Positions 23,731 to 32,461 of a stretch of DNA of 64,000 nt are shown here, piece after piece. Origin of the DNA: Mesorhizobium neociceri (GTDB lineage Bacteria; Pseudomonadota; Alphaproteobacteria; Rhizobiales; Rhizobiaceae). The stretch is taken from NCBI RefSeq assembly GCF_013520985.1, contig NZ_JACDTY010000022.1, positions 29,302 through 93,301 of the forward strand. The letters run 5' to 3'. A program made the position numbers and the translations under genes. Within the stretch, counting starts at the first letter, position 1. Every line of letters begins with the position of its first letter. The notes beneath the pieces are model-generated. The model did no database searches. It was not told the origin of the DNA and was given only the letters and a program-made list of their open reading frames with translations.

Positions 23731-24876
23731 TCAGACGTCTGAGATGACCTGCCCGTTGGACAGGATGTGGACCTTGTAGCCGGAAAAGATCTTCTGTGCC
23801 TCGCCGGCGGCGTAGAGTGCCTGGTAGGCCTCGTGCGGGATCAGGGCGTGGTTCTCGTAGCTCGACACGCCCTGGCGCGCGGCCTCGAGATCGTCGGTGT
23901 TGATGAAGAATTCCTGCGTCGTCTTCTCGCTGGAAAACAGGCCCTTGCGGCCGGGTTTCTCGCCTTTGGAGTAAACCTCCTGGATGGTCCAGGTGAGCAG
24001 CCAGGCATTTTCAGGCTTGCGAACCTTGGCCAGCACTTCGGTCACCGTCGAATTGTTGTCGGTAATGCCCGCGGAATAGAAGGGGCCAAGCACGACGCGG
24101 CGCAACTGCTTGGGGTGCAGCGGCTCGAAATCCTTGTCGAGATTGACCGCAATCGTCGCCGGCGACAGCGTGTAGGCGGAATTCTTTTCGGTGAAATCGT
24201 CGAAGCGGTGGGCAAGCTCTGGGTTGAGCAGGCCATCGACGGGCAACGGGATGTCGACCTGTTCGTTGAGTTTGCCGTTGCTGTCGACAAGCTGGCGGAT
24301 CATGGCTTCGGAGGAATCCTCCACCGTCACCATGTAGACCAGCGGCAGGTTGGCGCTGCCGTCGAATGTCGCCCAGTGCACGAGGTAATAAGGGCGAAAG
24401 GTCTTGGGATTGACCGAGACTTTGGCCGTCTGCGCCAGCGAGAACGGGCCAAAAGTCTGCTCGCTCTTGACGTCTTCGAGATAGAGCCGCTCGGCCATCG
24501 ACTTCTGCAGCGCCTCGGGGAATTCCTTGTGGCGCAGGATGAAGTCGGCCATTTCCTCACGCAATTCTCCGGCCAGCGGGATGTTGGCCAGCCGCGCGTC
24601 GGCCTGGCGGCGATCGTTTTCCAGTTCGAGCAGGTTCTGGAAGACGGGATAACCGCTGTCGGCGCGCGAAATGCGAAACGTGTCCATGAAGCCGAGCCGG
24701 TTGCGCCAGCAGGAGAACGACTTGTCCAGCCGGGCAATGTATTCGGCCACGATCTTGGCGACGATGCCGTGCCGGTAGAGCGGCGAGCGGTCGTCGCGCA
24801 TGAACACTTCAAGGCCGCTGAGTGCGGCCGTGATGGCGGAAAAATAGCGCGCCGCCGCTTCGTTTTCGGGAGTCAT
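23731..24876 (-). CDS. Conserved protein of unknown function (possibly DUF6384), second gene of AAA+ cluster
   Basis: A 381-residue soluble protein. The N-terminal third is helical and acidic/basic (YFSAITAALSGLEVFMRDDRSPLYRHG), and the C-terminal two thirds look beta-rich, with stretches such as FRPYYLVHWATFDGSANLPLVYMVTVEDSS and LLTWTIQEVYSKGEKPGRKG. There is no signal peptide, transmembrane helix or recognised catalytic motif. The DUF number is from memory and uncertain. It lies 24 bp from the AAA+ gene and 28 bp from the coiled-coil gene, so the three are almost certainly one transcript. It is a plausible substrate adaptor for the ATPase. Confidence 0.75.
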   Translation of the reverse strand: MTPENEAAARYFSAITAALSGLEVFMRDDRSPLYRHGIVAKIVAEYIARLDKSFSCWRNRLGFMDTFRISRADSGYPVFQNLLELENDRRQADARLANIPLAGELREEMADFILRHKEFPEALQKSMAERLYLEDVKSEQTFGPFSLAQTAKVSVNPKTFRPYYLVHWATFDGSANLPLVYMVTVEDSSEAMIRQLVDSNGKLNEQVDIPLPVDGLLNPELAHRFDDFTEKNSAYTLSPATIAVNLDKDFEPLHPKQLRRVVLGPFYSAGITDNNSTVTEVLAKVRKPENAWLLTWTIQEVYSKGEKPGRKGLFSSEKTTQEFFINTDDLEAARQGVSSYENHALIPHEAYQALYAAGEAQKIFSGYKVHILSNGQVISDV

Positions 24877-24904
24877 GCCGGGTGTGCTCGCGTGCAGCCG
24901 CTCC

Positions 24905-25993
24905 TTACGACTGCACGTAGTTGGCCGAATTGTGCTTCTTCATCACGTCGTCGAAACGGCGGGCGAAGGCGTCGTCGGCGAGCTTCTTGCGGCGCTGGAT
25001 GTCGGAGCTGGCGACCATGTTCTTCTCGTGCATTTCGAGGAGATCGCCAATGTGCTTTTGCGAGGCGGCGCCGATGCCGGCCATGGTCTCTTCGGCGGTG
25101 TTGTCGACCTGGCTGCCCAGCGTGTTGATCTTGTGGGCGACATCCTGTTGGGCGGCGGTCTTCAGCGAATCTTCCAGCGCCTTGTAGAGCACGATCCGCT
25201 GCTCGGTATCGATGGTCAGCTTGTTGATCAGCGTCGACTGCGCGGCGATCTGGTTGTTAAGCGAATCGACAAAGGTCTGGAACATCGAGGTGTAGCGCTC
25301 CAGGGTCTGGCTCTCGGCCAGCAATTCCTGCTCCTTGGCCTGCTTTTCATTGTACTCGGTGGCCAGTTTCGAGCGCTCGCCCTCAAGCTGCGTGCGCTCC
25401 TTCTGGCTGGTCGACGCCGCGATCTTGTTCTCGATGTCGAGCAGCAGCGGGTTGACCTCCTCGATGCGTTTCTGCACCGCTTCGAGGTTGGTCATGGTCA
25501 CCTTGCGGCGCTCAATCACCTGCGACAGGCTGTTTTCGGAGGTCTTGTAGCGCTGGTCGAGGACCTCTTTCTGCGCCTTCAGGATGCCGACGATGGTGTC
25601 GGATTTGACCAGAAGCTCCTGCAGATTGCCGGCCAGCGACATGTTGCGGACGCGGTCGGTGCGCATGCGCTGCTTGCGCTGCGCGGAGAAGACGCCGACA
25701 AAGCTTTCCCAGCCGGTGTAGTTCTTCATGCTTTCGAATTCGGTGCCGAAGACATTGGTGGCGTCCTCCAGACCGATGATCAGGTCGGCGATGTTGCCTT
25801 CCATCACCTTCTGCTGCTTCAGCACATCCTCGATGCGGGCATTTTCGATGTCGAAATTGGCGTCGCCGATCTTCTTGTCGGCGGTGGCAAGCGTATCAAG
25901 CACGGTGCCGGACTGCTCGATCTTGGTGCGCATGTCCTGCACGACCTGCCTGGTCTTGGCAATTTCGGCATCGAAATTCTGCAATGTCGCCAT
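24905..25993 (-). CDS. Long coiled-coil protein, first gene of AAA+ cluster
   Basis: A 362-residue, almost wholly helical protein rich in heptad-like runs, for example VLDQRYKTSENSLSQVIERR, ENKIAASTSQKERTQLEGER and NEKQAKEQELLAESQTLERY. It has no signal peptide or membrane segment. The charge and helix pattern recall tellurite-resistance TelA-type coiled-coil proteins and phage-shock type scaffolds, but I see no diagnostic motif. A strong GGGAGG site precedes the ATG at 25993. As first gene of the cluster it is probably the most abundant product and may be a structural scaffold or the polymer acted on by the AAA+ ATPase. Confidence 0.8.
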   Translation of the reverse strand: MATLQNFDAEIAKTRQVVQDMRTKIEQSGTVLDTLATADKKIGDANFDIENARIEDVLKQQKVMEGNIADLIIGLEDATNVFGTEFESMKNYTGWESFVGVFSAQRKQRMRTDRVRNMSLAGNLQELLVKSDTIVGILKAQKEVLDQRYKTSENSLSQVIERRKVTMTNLEAVQKRIEEVNPLLLDIENKIAASTSQKERTQLEGERSKLATEYNEKQAKEQELLAESQTLERYTSMFQTFVDSLNNQIAAQSTLINKLTIDTEQRIVLYKALEDSLKTAAQQDVAHKINTLGSQVDNTAEETMAGIGAASQKHIGDLLEMHEKNMVASSDIQRRKKLADDAFARRFDDVMKKHNSANYVQS

Positions 25994-26314
25994 AGGGGCC
26001 TCCCGCTTCGGCTTCCGGTCGCTGGCTGCGAACAGCGGCGAATATATGTGGGGTATCAGGGGATTGAAAGACGCAAGACAAGACCCGCCCCGAAAACAAA
26101 AAAACCGTCATCGTCTTGAAAGTCAATGAAGGCGGGGTCATGGCGTGATTAACCAGCCGGCCAAGCATTGTTCAACTGTCATTGAACTTTGACGCCGGCA
26201 AAGCAGTCGATCTCCACCGGCGCGGATGTCCTGAAATTCGATTGAGAACTCAATCGGTTGCAGGGGCGAGACAGCTGGCGAAAGCCGGCGCGATCACGCA
26301 ACGCATACAGCCGT
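25994..26314. other. Intergenic region upstream of the AAA+ cluster
   Basis: There is no gene in this 321-bp gap. On the reverse strand a candidate promoter for the cluster is TTGTCT (26081-26076), 17 bases, TGATAC (26058-26053), about 60 bases before the coiled-coil gene start. A small inverted pair GTTCAA/TTGAAC lies at about 26169-26188. Nothing else stands out. Confidence 0.35.
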
Positions 26315-26698
26315 TCAAGGCTTCGGATCGGCCTTCAGATAGGCAATGACGTTGGCGATGTCATCGTCGCTGGTCAGGCCGGCGAACGCCATCCTGTTGC
26401 CGGGTACTTTTAGCTTGGGGGCGCTGAGATAGGCCTTGAGGTTGGCTTCGTCCCAGACGAGGCCGGCGGCGCCGGCATCCTTCATGGCCTGCGAATAGTG
26501 GAAATTCTCGGCGGTGCCGGCGGTGCGGCCGACCACACCCAGGAGATGCGGTCCGATCTTGTCGCGGTCGGTTGCCGCCTCGTGACAGGTCATGCAGCGG
26601 TAGAACACTTTCTTGCCCAGCGCGGCGTCGCCGTCGGCTTGCGCGGCGAGGATTCCGGCCAGGTAAAAGACAAGTGTGGACGAAATGGCTCGAAACAT
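26315..26698 (-). CDS. Small soluble c-type cytochrome
   Basis: A 127-residue class I cytochrome c with a signal peptide (1 to about 21, AAQA cut) and one covalent heme site, Cys35-Cys38-His39 (YRCMTCHE). The axial methionine is in PGNRMAFAG near 99-103, and the C-terminal helix DDDIANVIAYLKA is typical of cytochrome c2/c552-like carriers. It is a periplasmic electron carrier, probably between bc1 and oxidases, though the bc1 genes lie 35 kb away here. The start at 26698 gives a proper signal peptide; an in-frame start 33 bases upstream would add a hydrophilic stretch. Confidence 0.93.
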   Translation of the reverse strand: MFRAISSTLVFYLAGILAAQADGDAALGKKVFYRCMTCHEAATDRDKIGPHLLGVVGRTAGTAENFHYSQAMKDAGAAGLVWDEANLKAYLSAPKLKVPGNRMAFAGLTSDDDIANVIAYLKADPKP

Positions 26699-26787
26699 GG
26701 CGGTCCCCGGCTGGCTCTGGCTGGGGGACAAAATAGGCTGCAGGCCTTAACAAACGCCGCATGGCGGCAGGATTGCGGAGCGGGGCA

Positions 26788-27972
26788 TCAACCCGTCCGC
26801 GGGAGCGGGATCGCCGCGACCGCTTGTTTGATTGCGGTTTCGATCGCTGCCAATGAATGGCTGTCGCGCACGAAGGCGCGGCCGAGTTCCGCCATCTCGA
26901 CCGCCGCTTGCGGCGTCGCCGACAGGTCGATGATTTTCGACGCCAGCTCGCCGGCATCGTCGCTGGACAGGAAATGCCTGCCCGCCTGCAGGCCAAGCCC
27001 TTCGACGGCCTTTTCGGTGGCGGCGACGACCAGGCCCGCCGCCATTGCCTCCAGCACCTTGATGCGGGTGCCGCCGCCAAAGCGCAGCGGGATTGGCGCA
27101 TAGCCGGCATGTCCGAGCAATTCCGGCAGATGCGGTGGGTTCTCGATCAGCTGCAGACCATGCTTCGCGCACAAACCGCGCACGACATCGCGCGGCGTCT
27201 TGCCGGCGACGGTGATCGACCATGGCCGGCCAGAGGCTGCGAGTCGCGGGACCATCCCGCGGCCAATCTGCTTGACGGCGTCGATGTTGGGGAAGTAGCC
27301 GAGATGGCCGATGAAGCACAGGCGCAGATCACGGTACCGCTCGGCACCAATCGGCAGGGAAAGCACGCTCTCATCCGGAATGGGGTTTGCGATGAGCTTG
27401 ATGTCGTTGACGGGACCGAGAGCCGACAGCAGCGCCCCGTCGGCCCGGGAACAGACCCAGACCTGGTCGGCCATGGCTGCCGCATGTCTGTCGGCGTCGC
27501 GGGCCCCTGTCTTCTTGCGCCTGTTTTGGCGCCAGCCGCGAAGTTGCTGCCACAGCGTCAGCCCGGCGATGCGGTCGGCCACCGTTTGGGAATCTATGTT
27601 GTGCAGGTCAAGGACAGTGCGCGCGCGATGTTTCGACGCCAGCGTCAGCAACTGCGCAAGCACGATCTCCTCTATAACCACGAGGTCGGGGTCGAATTGC
27701 CCCCACAGAGCGTCTGCCTCAGCCAGTTCGTCGTCCGGTATGATGTGCATGGTCGGATGGGGGCTACGCCTGTACCAGGAAGCCCGGCCGCGTGCCGCCT
27801 CGATGATCCGGTGACGGATATTCGGCGGTGGAGAAGGCGCTGGGGCGCCAGTCAGGCTTACCGTCAGAACCTCGCCCATCGATGCCAAGGCGCGCGCGTT
27901 GGCGGCGTTCCTGATCTCGGCGCCTGATACCGGCGGAAACGGGCAATCGACTGTGAACTGGAGGATTCTCAT
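26788..27972 (-). CDS. Glycosyltransferase (GT-B, family 4-like)
   Basis: A 394-residue GT-B enzyme. N-terminal MRILQFTVDCPFPPVSGAEIRNAANARALASMG is the usual acceptor-domain opening with the glycine loop, and the C-terminal domain has LCFIGHLGYFPNIDAVKQIG and APIPLRFGGGTRIKVLEAMAAGLVVAATEKAVEGLGL, the E-x7-E-like donor-binding region of GT4/GT1-type retaining enzymes. It probably builds an exopolysaccharide, lipopolysaccharide or small glycoconjugate. There are no other polysaccharide genes nearby. It starts 14 bp after tdk on the same strand and may be transcribed with it. Confidence 0.9.
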   Translation of the reverse strand: MRILQFTVDCPFPPVSGAEIRNAANARALASMGEVLTVSLTGAPAPSPPPNIRHRIIEAARGRASWYRRSPHPTMHIIPDDELAEADALWGQFDPDLVVIEEIVLAQLLTLASKHRARTVLDLHNIDSQTVADRIAGLTLWQQLRGWRQNRRKKTGARDADRHAAAMADQVWVCSRADGALLSALGPVNDIKLIANPIPDESVLSLPIGAERYRDLRLCFIGHLGYFPNIDAVKQIGRGMVPRLAASGRPWSITVAGKTPRDVVRGLCAKHGLQLIENPPHLPELLGHAGYAPIPLRFGGGTRIKVLEAMAAGLVVAATEKAVEGLGLQAGRHFLSSDDAGELASKIIDLSATPQAAVEMAELGRAFVRDSHSLAAIETAIKQAVAAIPLPRTG

Positions 27973-27986
27973 GTTGCCCCGGCCAT

Positions 27987-28598
27987 TCAGCCTCTGGTGA
28001 AGCCGATGAAGTCGTCGGGCTCGGCGCGGCCCATTTCCTCTTCCCAATGGCGACGGCAGAGCGAGACATAGACGTCCTTGCCGATCGCCACCTGTTCGCC
28101 TTGCCGTGCCACCTTGCCGTCGGGGCCAAGGCGCACGACCATTGTCGCCTTGCGGCCGCAGCGGCAGATGGTGCGCACTTCGCGCAGATCGTCGGCGATG
28201 GCCAGAAGAGCGCGCGAACCGGAAAACAGATTGCCCTTGAAATCGGTGCGCAGGCCGTAGCACATGACCGGGATGTTCAGCCGGTCGGCGATGCGGGCAA
28301 GCTGCCAGACCTGCTCTTCCTCGAGAAATTGCGCCTCGTCGACGAAGATGCAATGCACGGTCGTGTGCTCGTGATGCTCGGCGACGCGGGCGTAGAGATC
28401 GTCGCCATCTCGGAACATCTCGGCCTCGGTCTCCAGGCCGATGCGCGACGAGATCAACCCGGTGTCGCCCTTGCGGTAGTGACCGGCGACGAACAGCATC
28501 GTCGTCATGCCGCGTTCACGATAATTGTAGGACGCCTGCAAGAGTATCGTCGTCTTGCCGGCATTCATCGTCGCATAGTGGAAGTAAAGCTTGGCCAT
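27987..28598 (-). CDS. tdk: Thymidine kinase
   Basis: A 203-residue type II thymidine kinase that phosphorylates thymidine for pyrimidine salvage. P-loop MNAGKTT at 11-17, the Walker-B-like FVDEAQF near 86-91 with the catalytic acidic residue, and the C-terminal zinc site with paired cysteines (ICRCGRKA near 143-150 and SLCRRHW near 180). It is homotetrameric in relatives. It lies directly upstream of the glycosyltransferase gene. A 148-bp palindromic repeat separates it from the divergent choX. Confidence 0.97.
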   Translation of the reverse strand: MAKLYFHYATMNAGKTTILLQASYNYRERGMTTMLFVAGHYRKGDTGLISSRIGLETEAEMFRDGDDLYARVAEHHEHTTVHCIFVDEAQFLEEEQVWQLARIADRLNIPVMCYGLRTDFKGNLFSGSRALLAIADDLREVRTICRCGRKATMVVRLGPDGKVARQGEQVAIGKDVYVSLCRRHWEEEMGRAEPDDFIGFTRG

Positions 28599-28607
28599 GC
28601 CGCCCTT

Positions 28608-28755
28608 TTAAGGTGTACCGCGTTTCAGGCGATGCCTGCCTGCAAATGGCTGATACCTGCGCTTCCGGTGCTCACGTACTTTGAGTACGCTCCGCTCCGG
28701 TTCTCGGCATCAACCATTTTCGGCTCGGCCTGACCTGAATCCCGGCACACCTTAA
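28608..28755. repeat. 148-bp palindromic intergenic repeat (AAGGTGTGCCG family), full copy
   Basis: The ends TTAAGGTGTACC and GGCACACCTTAA are inverted with one mismatch. Internal features are GCGCTTCCGGTGCTCACG and CGTACTTTGAGTACG. The left half reappears at 63828-63897. It lies in the divergent tdk/choX gap, just beyond the tdk start. The rest of the 28599-28979 gap holds an inverted pair ACACCA-GAA-TGGTGT at 28892-28906, ahead of choX. Confidence 0.85.
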
Positions 28756-28979
28756 GCCGAGTTGGCGCGGCACGGGGAGGGGGCACGGCTGTATTTCATG
28801 GGAAAAGCCATCTGCCATCGAAAAAGCGGCAGGCGTGTCGCTGTTTGGCCAGTCCGCGCCGTTGATCGTGATTGCCTTAGCGCTTGAAACCACACCAGAA
28901 TGGTGTTTGGCTGACGAAACAAGGCGGGCAGAGAAACCGTAACTACGCTTCGCCAAAGAATCACAATGGGAGACTACCA

Positions 28980-29915
28980 ATGTCGCGTATGAACACCTTC
29001 GTCGCCTGCCTCGGTCTGGCGACTTTCCTGTCCACGAGCGCTGCCCTTGCCGGCGATTCGGAGAGCTGCAAGGCGGTGCGCCTTTCCGATGTCGGCTGGA
29101 CCGACATCCAGGCGACGACCGGCGTCGCTTCGGTGCTGCTCACCGCGCTCGGCTACGAGCCGCAGACGATCCAGCTTTCGGTGCCGGTGACCATGGCGTC
29201 GCTGAAGAACAAGGATCTCGACGTCTTCCTCGGCAACTGGATGCCGTCGATGACCAACGACATCAAGGACTACACCGCCGACGGTTCGGTCGAGACGATC
29301 AGCACCAACCTGACCGGCGCCGGCTACGGCATCGTCGTGCCGACCTATGTCGCCGACGCCGGCGTCAAGTCGCTGACCGATATCGGCAAGTTCAAGGACA
29401 AGTTCAACGGCAAGATCTATGGCATCGAGGCCGGCAATGACGGCAACCGCATCATCCTCGACATGATCAAGAACCCGAAGGACAATCTCGAAGGCTTCGA
29501 ACTGGTGGAATCTTCGGAGGCCGGCATGCTGACGCAGGCCGAGCAGTCGATGAAGAACAATGAGTGGATCGCCTTCCTCGGCTGGACGCCGCATCCGGTG
29601 ATGGGTGCCATGAAGATCACCTATCTCGACGGCATGGGCGACAGCGGCTTCGGCGCCGCCACCGTCTTCACCAATGTGCGCAAGGGCTACACCACCGAAT
29701 GCCCGAATGCCGGCAAGTTCATCGCCAACCTGAAGTTCAACCTGGACATGGAAGGCGAGATGATGGACGCGATCCTGAAAGGCGGCGACGCCAACACGGT
29801 CGCAGCCGACTGGCTGAAGAAGCACCCTGACGCCGTTGCGCCGTGGATTGCCGGCGTCACCACCTTCGATGGCGGCGATGCGGCGGCGGCGGTCAAGACC
29901 GCGCTCGGAAGCTGA
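28980..29915 (+). CDS. choX: Choline ABC transporter substrate-binding protein
   Basis: A 311-residue periplasmic binding protein with signal peptide (cut after ALA near 23). It resembles Sinorhizobium ChoX: the aromatic choline box is suggested by Trp in VGWTDI (about 40), FLGNWMP (about 87), Tyr in GAGYGIVVP (about 116) and Trp in FLGWTPHPVM (about 200), with the Asp of the first motif coordinating the quaternary ammonium. A GGGAG ribosome site lies upstream. It supplies choline to ChoW/ChoV for use as osmoprotectant precursor or carbon and nitrogen source. An intrinsic terminator follows it, so it is probably made in excess over the membrane components. Confidence 0.95.
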   Translation: MSRMNTFVACLGLATFLSTSAALAGDSESCKAVRLSDVGWTDIQATTGVASVLLTALGYEPQTIQLSVPVTMASLKNKDLDVFLGNWMPSMTNDIKDYTADGSVETISTNLTGAGYGIVVPTYVADAGVKSLTDIGKFKDKFNGKIYGIEAGNDGNRIILDMIKNPKDNLEGFELVESSEAGMLTQAEQSMKNNEWIAFLGWTPHPVMGAMKITYLDGMGDSGFGAATVFTNVRKGYTTECPNAGKFIANLKFNLDMEGEMMDAILKGGDANTVAADWLKKHPDAVAPWIAGVTTFDGGDAAAAVKTALGS

Positions 29916-29945
29916 GCCGACTGAATTCGGCAAAGCCGAACCAGG

Positions 29946-29979
29946 AAGGGCAGCCAATTTAGAAAAGGCTGCCCTTTTT
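29946..29979 (+). terminator. Intrinsic terminator between choX and choW
   Basis: AAGGGCAGCC (29946-29955) and GGCTGCCCTT (29967-29976) form a 10-bp stem with an 11-base loop, continuing into a run of five T (29975-29979). It lies 73 bases before choW. Confidence 0.9.
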
Positions 29980-30051
29980 CATATCCTGTGAGAAGATGAC
30001 GTAACGACAGCAGAGCCGGGGGCAGGCGGTCTCGCGCATGAGAGGGGCGAT

Positions 30052-30906
30052 ATGGATCCGATTTCGAAATTCATGGTCGATCACAAGATACCGATCGGCG
30101 CCTGGGGAAAGGCGTTCTTCGGTTTCCTCACCGACAATTTCGACACTGTGTTCAGGGCTTTTTCGAACGGCCTCAACTTCCTGCTCGACGGGCTGGTCGA
30201 CATCCTTTTGGTGGTGCCGCCAGTGCTGCTGGCGCTGATCGTCGCCATCATCGCCTGGCTGCTGCAGCGCTCGCGGCCACTGGCCATCGGCGTCTTCCTC
30301 GGCCTGATCTTCATCATCAACCAGAACCTCTGGAAGCAGACGGTGCAGACGCTGGTGCTGGTCGTGGCGGCCGCCACCATGGCGATGGCCATCGGCGTGC
30401 CGCTCGGCATCTGGGCCGCGCACAAGCCCAAGGTCTACCGCATCATGCTGCCGGTGCTCGACCTGATGCAGACGCTGCCGACCTTCGTCTACCTGATCCC
30501 GGTCTTGACGCTGTTCGGCCTCGGCAACGCGCCCGGCCTCATCGTCACCATCATCTTCGTCATCCCGACCGCGGTGCGCCTCACCCATCTCGGCGTCGTC
30601 TCGGTGCCGAAGTCGATCATCGAGGCCGGCGAGGCGTTCGGCGCCACCAAGCAGCAGCTGCTTTGGAAGGTCGAGTTGCCCTCGGCGCTGCCGACCATCA
30701 TGGCCGGTCTGACGCAATCGATCATGCTGTCGCTGTCGATGGTGGTGTTCGCAGCGCTGATCGGCGCCGGCGGCCTCGGCACTGAAATCAACCGTGCGCT
30801 CGGCTCGCGCCGCATCGACCTCGGGCTCGAAGCCGGCCTGGCGATTGTGGTGCTCGCCATCGTGCTCGACCGAATGACGCGCATCGGCGTTGGAGGCAAG
30901 AAATGA
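30052..30906 (+). CDS. choW: Choline ABC transporter permease
   Basis: A 284-residue inner-membrane permease of the proline/glycine betaine (ProW/OpuAB) type: about six helices after an amphipathic N-terminal segment, with the ABC-coupling EAA loop IIEAGEAFGATKQQLLWKVELPSALPTIMAGL near 185-216 and conserved GLGTEINRALGS afterwards. The ATG has GAGGGGCGA upstream. Its stop overlaps the start of choV (ATGA), as is usual in the cho operon. Transcription from choX must pass the terminator at 29946. Confidence 0.95.
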   Translation: MDPISKFMVDHKIPIGAWGKAFFGFLTDNFDTVFRAFSNGLNFLLDGLVDILLVVPPVLLALIVAIIAWLLQRSRPLAIGVFLGLIFIINQNLWKQTVQTLVLVVAAATMAMAIGVPLGIWAAHKPKVYRIMLPVLDLMQTLPTFVYLIPVLTLFGLGNAPGLIVTIIFVIPTAVRLTHLGVVSVPKSIIEAGEAFGATKQQLLWKVELPSALPTIMAGLTQSIMLSLSMVVFAALIGAGGLGTEINRALGSRRIDLGLEAGLAIVVLAIVLDRMTRIGVGGKK

Positions 30907-32084
30907 CCGTCGCCGTTGACTTCAAAAATGTCGATATCGTCTTCGGTTCCGATCAGGCCGGCTCGCTGGCGCTGATCGACGGCGGCGCCACGCGCGCCGA
31001 AATTCTTGAAAAGACCGGCAATGTGCTGGGCTGTGCCGGGGCCAGCCTGACCGTGCACGAGGGCGAGATATCGGTGCTGATGGGCCTGTCGGGCTCGGGC
31101 AAGTCGACGCTGCTGCGGGCCGTCAACCGGCTCAACGTGGTGTCGCGCGGCCAGGTGCTGGTCAAGGACGGCGACAACATCGTCGATGTCGTAACCTGCG
31201 ATCAGGCGACGCTGCGGCGGCTGCGCCAGAAGCAGGTGGCGATGGTATTCCAGCAGTTCGGCCTGCTGCCATGGCGCACGGTCGAGGAAAATGTCGGCCT
31301 CGGCCTCGAACTCGCCGGCGTGCCGGAGCAAGAGCGCAAGGAGCGCGTGAAAAAGCAGCTCGAACTGGTCCACCTCGACCAGTGGTCGAAGAAATACGCG
31401 CATGAACTGTCCGGCGGCATGCAGCAGCGCGTCGGCCTGGCGCGCGCCTTCGCCACCGAGGCGCCGATCCTGCTGATGGACGAGCCATTCTCGGCGCTCG
31501 ATCCGCTGATCCGCACCAAGCTGCAGGACGAGTTGCTGCAGCTGCAGGCGGAGTTGAAGAAGACCATCATCTTCGTCAGCCACGATCTCGAGGAGGCGCT
31601 GAAGATCGGCACCCACATCACCATCATGGAGGGCGGGCGCATTGTGCAGACCGGGGCGCCGGAAGACATCGTGCTCAAGCCCGCCAACGACTATGTCCGC
31701 GACTTCATCGCCAATGTGAACCCGCTCTCGGTGCTGACCGCCTGGAATGTCATGCGCGACAGCCGCGACCTTGAGCATGGCGATAACGGCTGGGTGTGGC
31801 TCGACCGGCGCAAGACGACGCGCTTCAAGATCGACGATCACGGGCTGGTGGCGGCGGCCGAGCGCGACGGCAAGCCGGCGGTGTGGGTGTCGTGCGCCGA
31901 TGTCGAGGCCCAGCCGGAGGAGACGGCGCAGGTGTTCTGGGCCAACCCCGGCACCTCGCTGAAGACAGTGATGCTGGCCATGCACCGCTCGCAGACGGCA
32001 CCGGTGGCGCTGTTCGATGACCAGTCGCGCTTCGTCGGCGCCATCGGCATACGCGACGTGCTGAGCGCGGTGCTGCGGCGGTAG
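30903..32084 (+). CDS. choV: Choline ABC transporter ATP-binding protein
   Basis: A 393-residue ATPase of the OpuAA/ProV type: Walker A GLSGSGKST near 60, Q-loop FQQFGLLPWR near 112, signature LSGGMQQR near 163, Walker B ILLMDEPFSALD near 184 and H-loop FVSHDLEEAL. The C-terminal ~130 residues after position 260 (FIANVNPLSVLTAWNVMRD onward, ending FVGAIGIRDVLSAVLRR) form the CBS-like regulatory tail of osmoregulated transporters. Together with ChoX and ChoW it takes up choline with high affinity. There is no downstream betaine-synthesis gene in this window. Confidence 0.95.
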   Translation: MTVAVDFKNVDIVFGSDQAGSLALIDGGATRAEILEKTGNVLGCAGASLTVHEGEISVLMGLSGSGKSTLLRAVNRLNVVSRGQVLVKDGDNIVDVVTCDQATLRRLRQKQVAMVFQQFGLLPWRTVEENVGLGLELAGVPEQERKERVKKQLELVHLDQWSKKYAHELSGGMQQRVGLARAFATEAPILLMDEPFSALDPLIRTKLQDELLQLQAELKKTIIFVSHDLEEALKIGTHITIMEGGRIVQTGAPEDIVLKPANDYVRDFIANVNPLSVLTAWNVMRDSRDLEHGDNGWVWLDRRKTTRFKIDDHGLVAAAERDGKPAVWVSCADVEAQPEETAQVFWANPGTSLKTVMLAMHRSQTAPVALFDDQSRFVGAIGIRDVLSAVLRR

Positions 32085-32132
32085 AGCCAACGCGGGTCCT
32101 TCAGGACCATCGACCATCAAGGACAAGGCGCT

Positions 32133-32423
32133 TTGCGGCGGATTTGGAATTGGTTGTCTAACCCGCGGGCGGCGCAAGCAGCGCTCGGCCTGCTGCTTGT
32201 GATTGCGGCGCGGTCGATCCTGGAGTTCTTCAGGATCGGCGGGGCCATAGGTTTGCCGCTGAACACGGAACAGGCCTTCTACATAGAAGGCGGGCTTGCG
32301 GCGGTGATTGCCGCGTTGGTGGTTCTTGTCCTGCACGCATCGGGACGGCACGGCTGGGCGACGCTGTTCTGCGTTGCGGTAATCTTTGCCCTGCTGGCGT
32401 GGAAGATCACCGTCATCCGCTGA
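32133..32423 (+). CDS. Small hydrophobic membrane protein, unknown function
   Basis: A 96-residue protein with three predicted helices: ALGLLLVIAARSILEFFRIGG, GGLAAVIAALVVLVLHA and WATLFCVAVIFALLAW. It begins with TTG at 32133 with AAGGACAAGG upstream, and no ATG is available in this frame. It lies between choV and the divergently oriented regulator and resembles no family I recognise. It could be a co-transcribed accessory of the choline system, but equally could stand alone. Confidence 0.6.
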   Translation: MRRIWNWLSNPRAAQAALGLLLVIAARSILEFFRIGGAIGLPLNTEQAFYIEGGLAAVIAALVVLVLHASGRHGWATLFCVAVIFALLAWKITVIR

Positions 32424-32461
32424 AATCAGACTGGAAGAAATCCTAGTCAGCCGCGCTTGCT

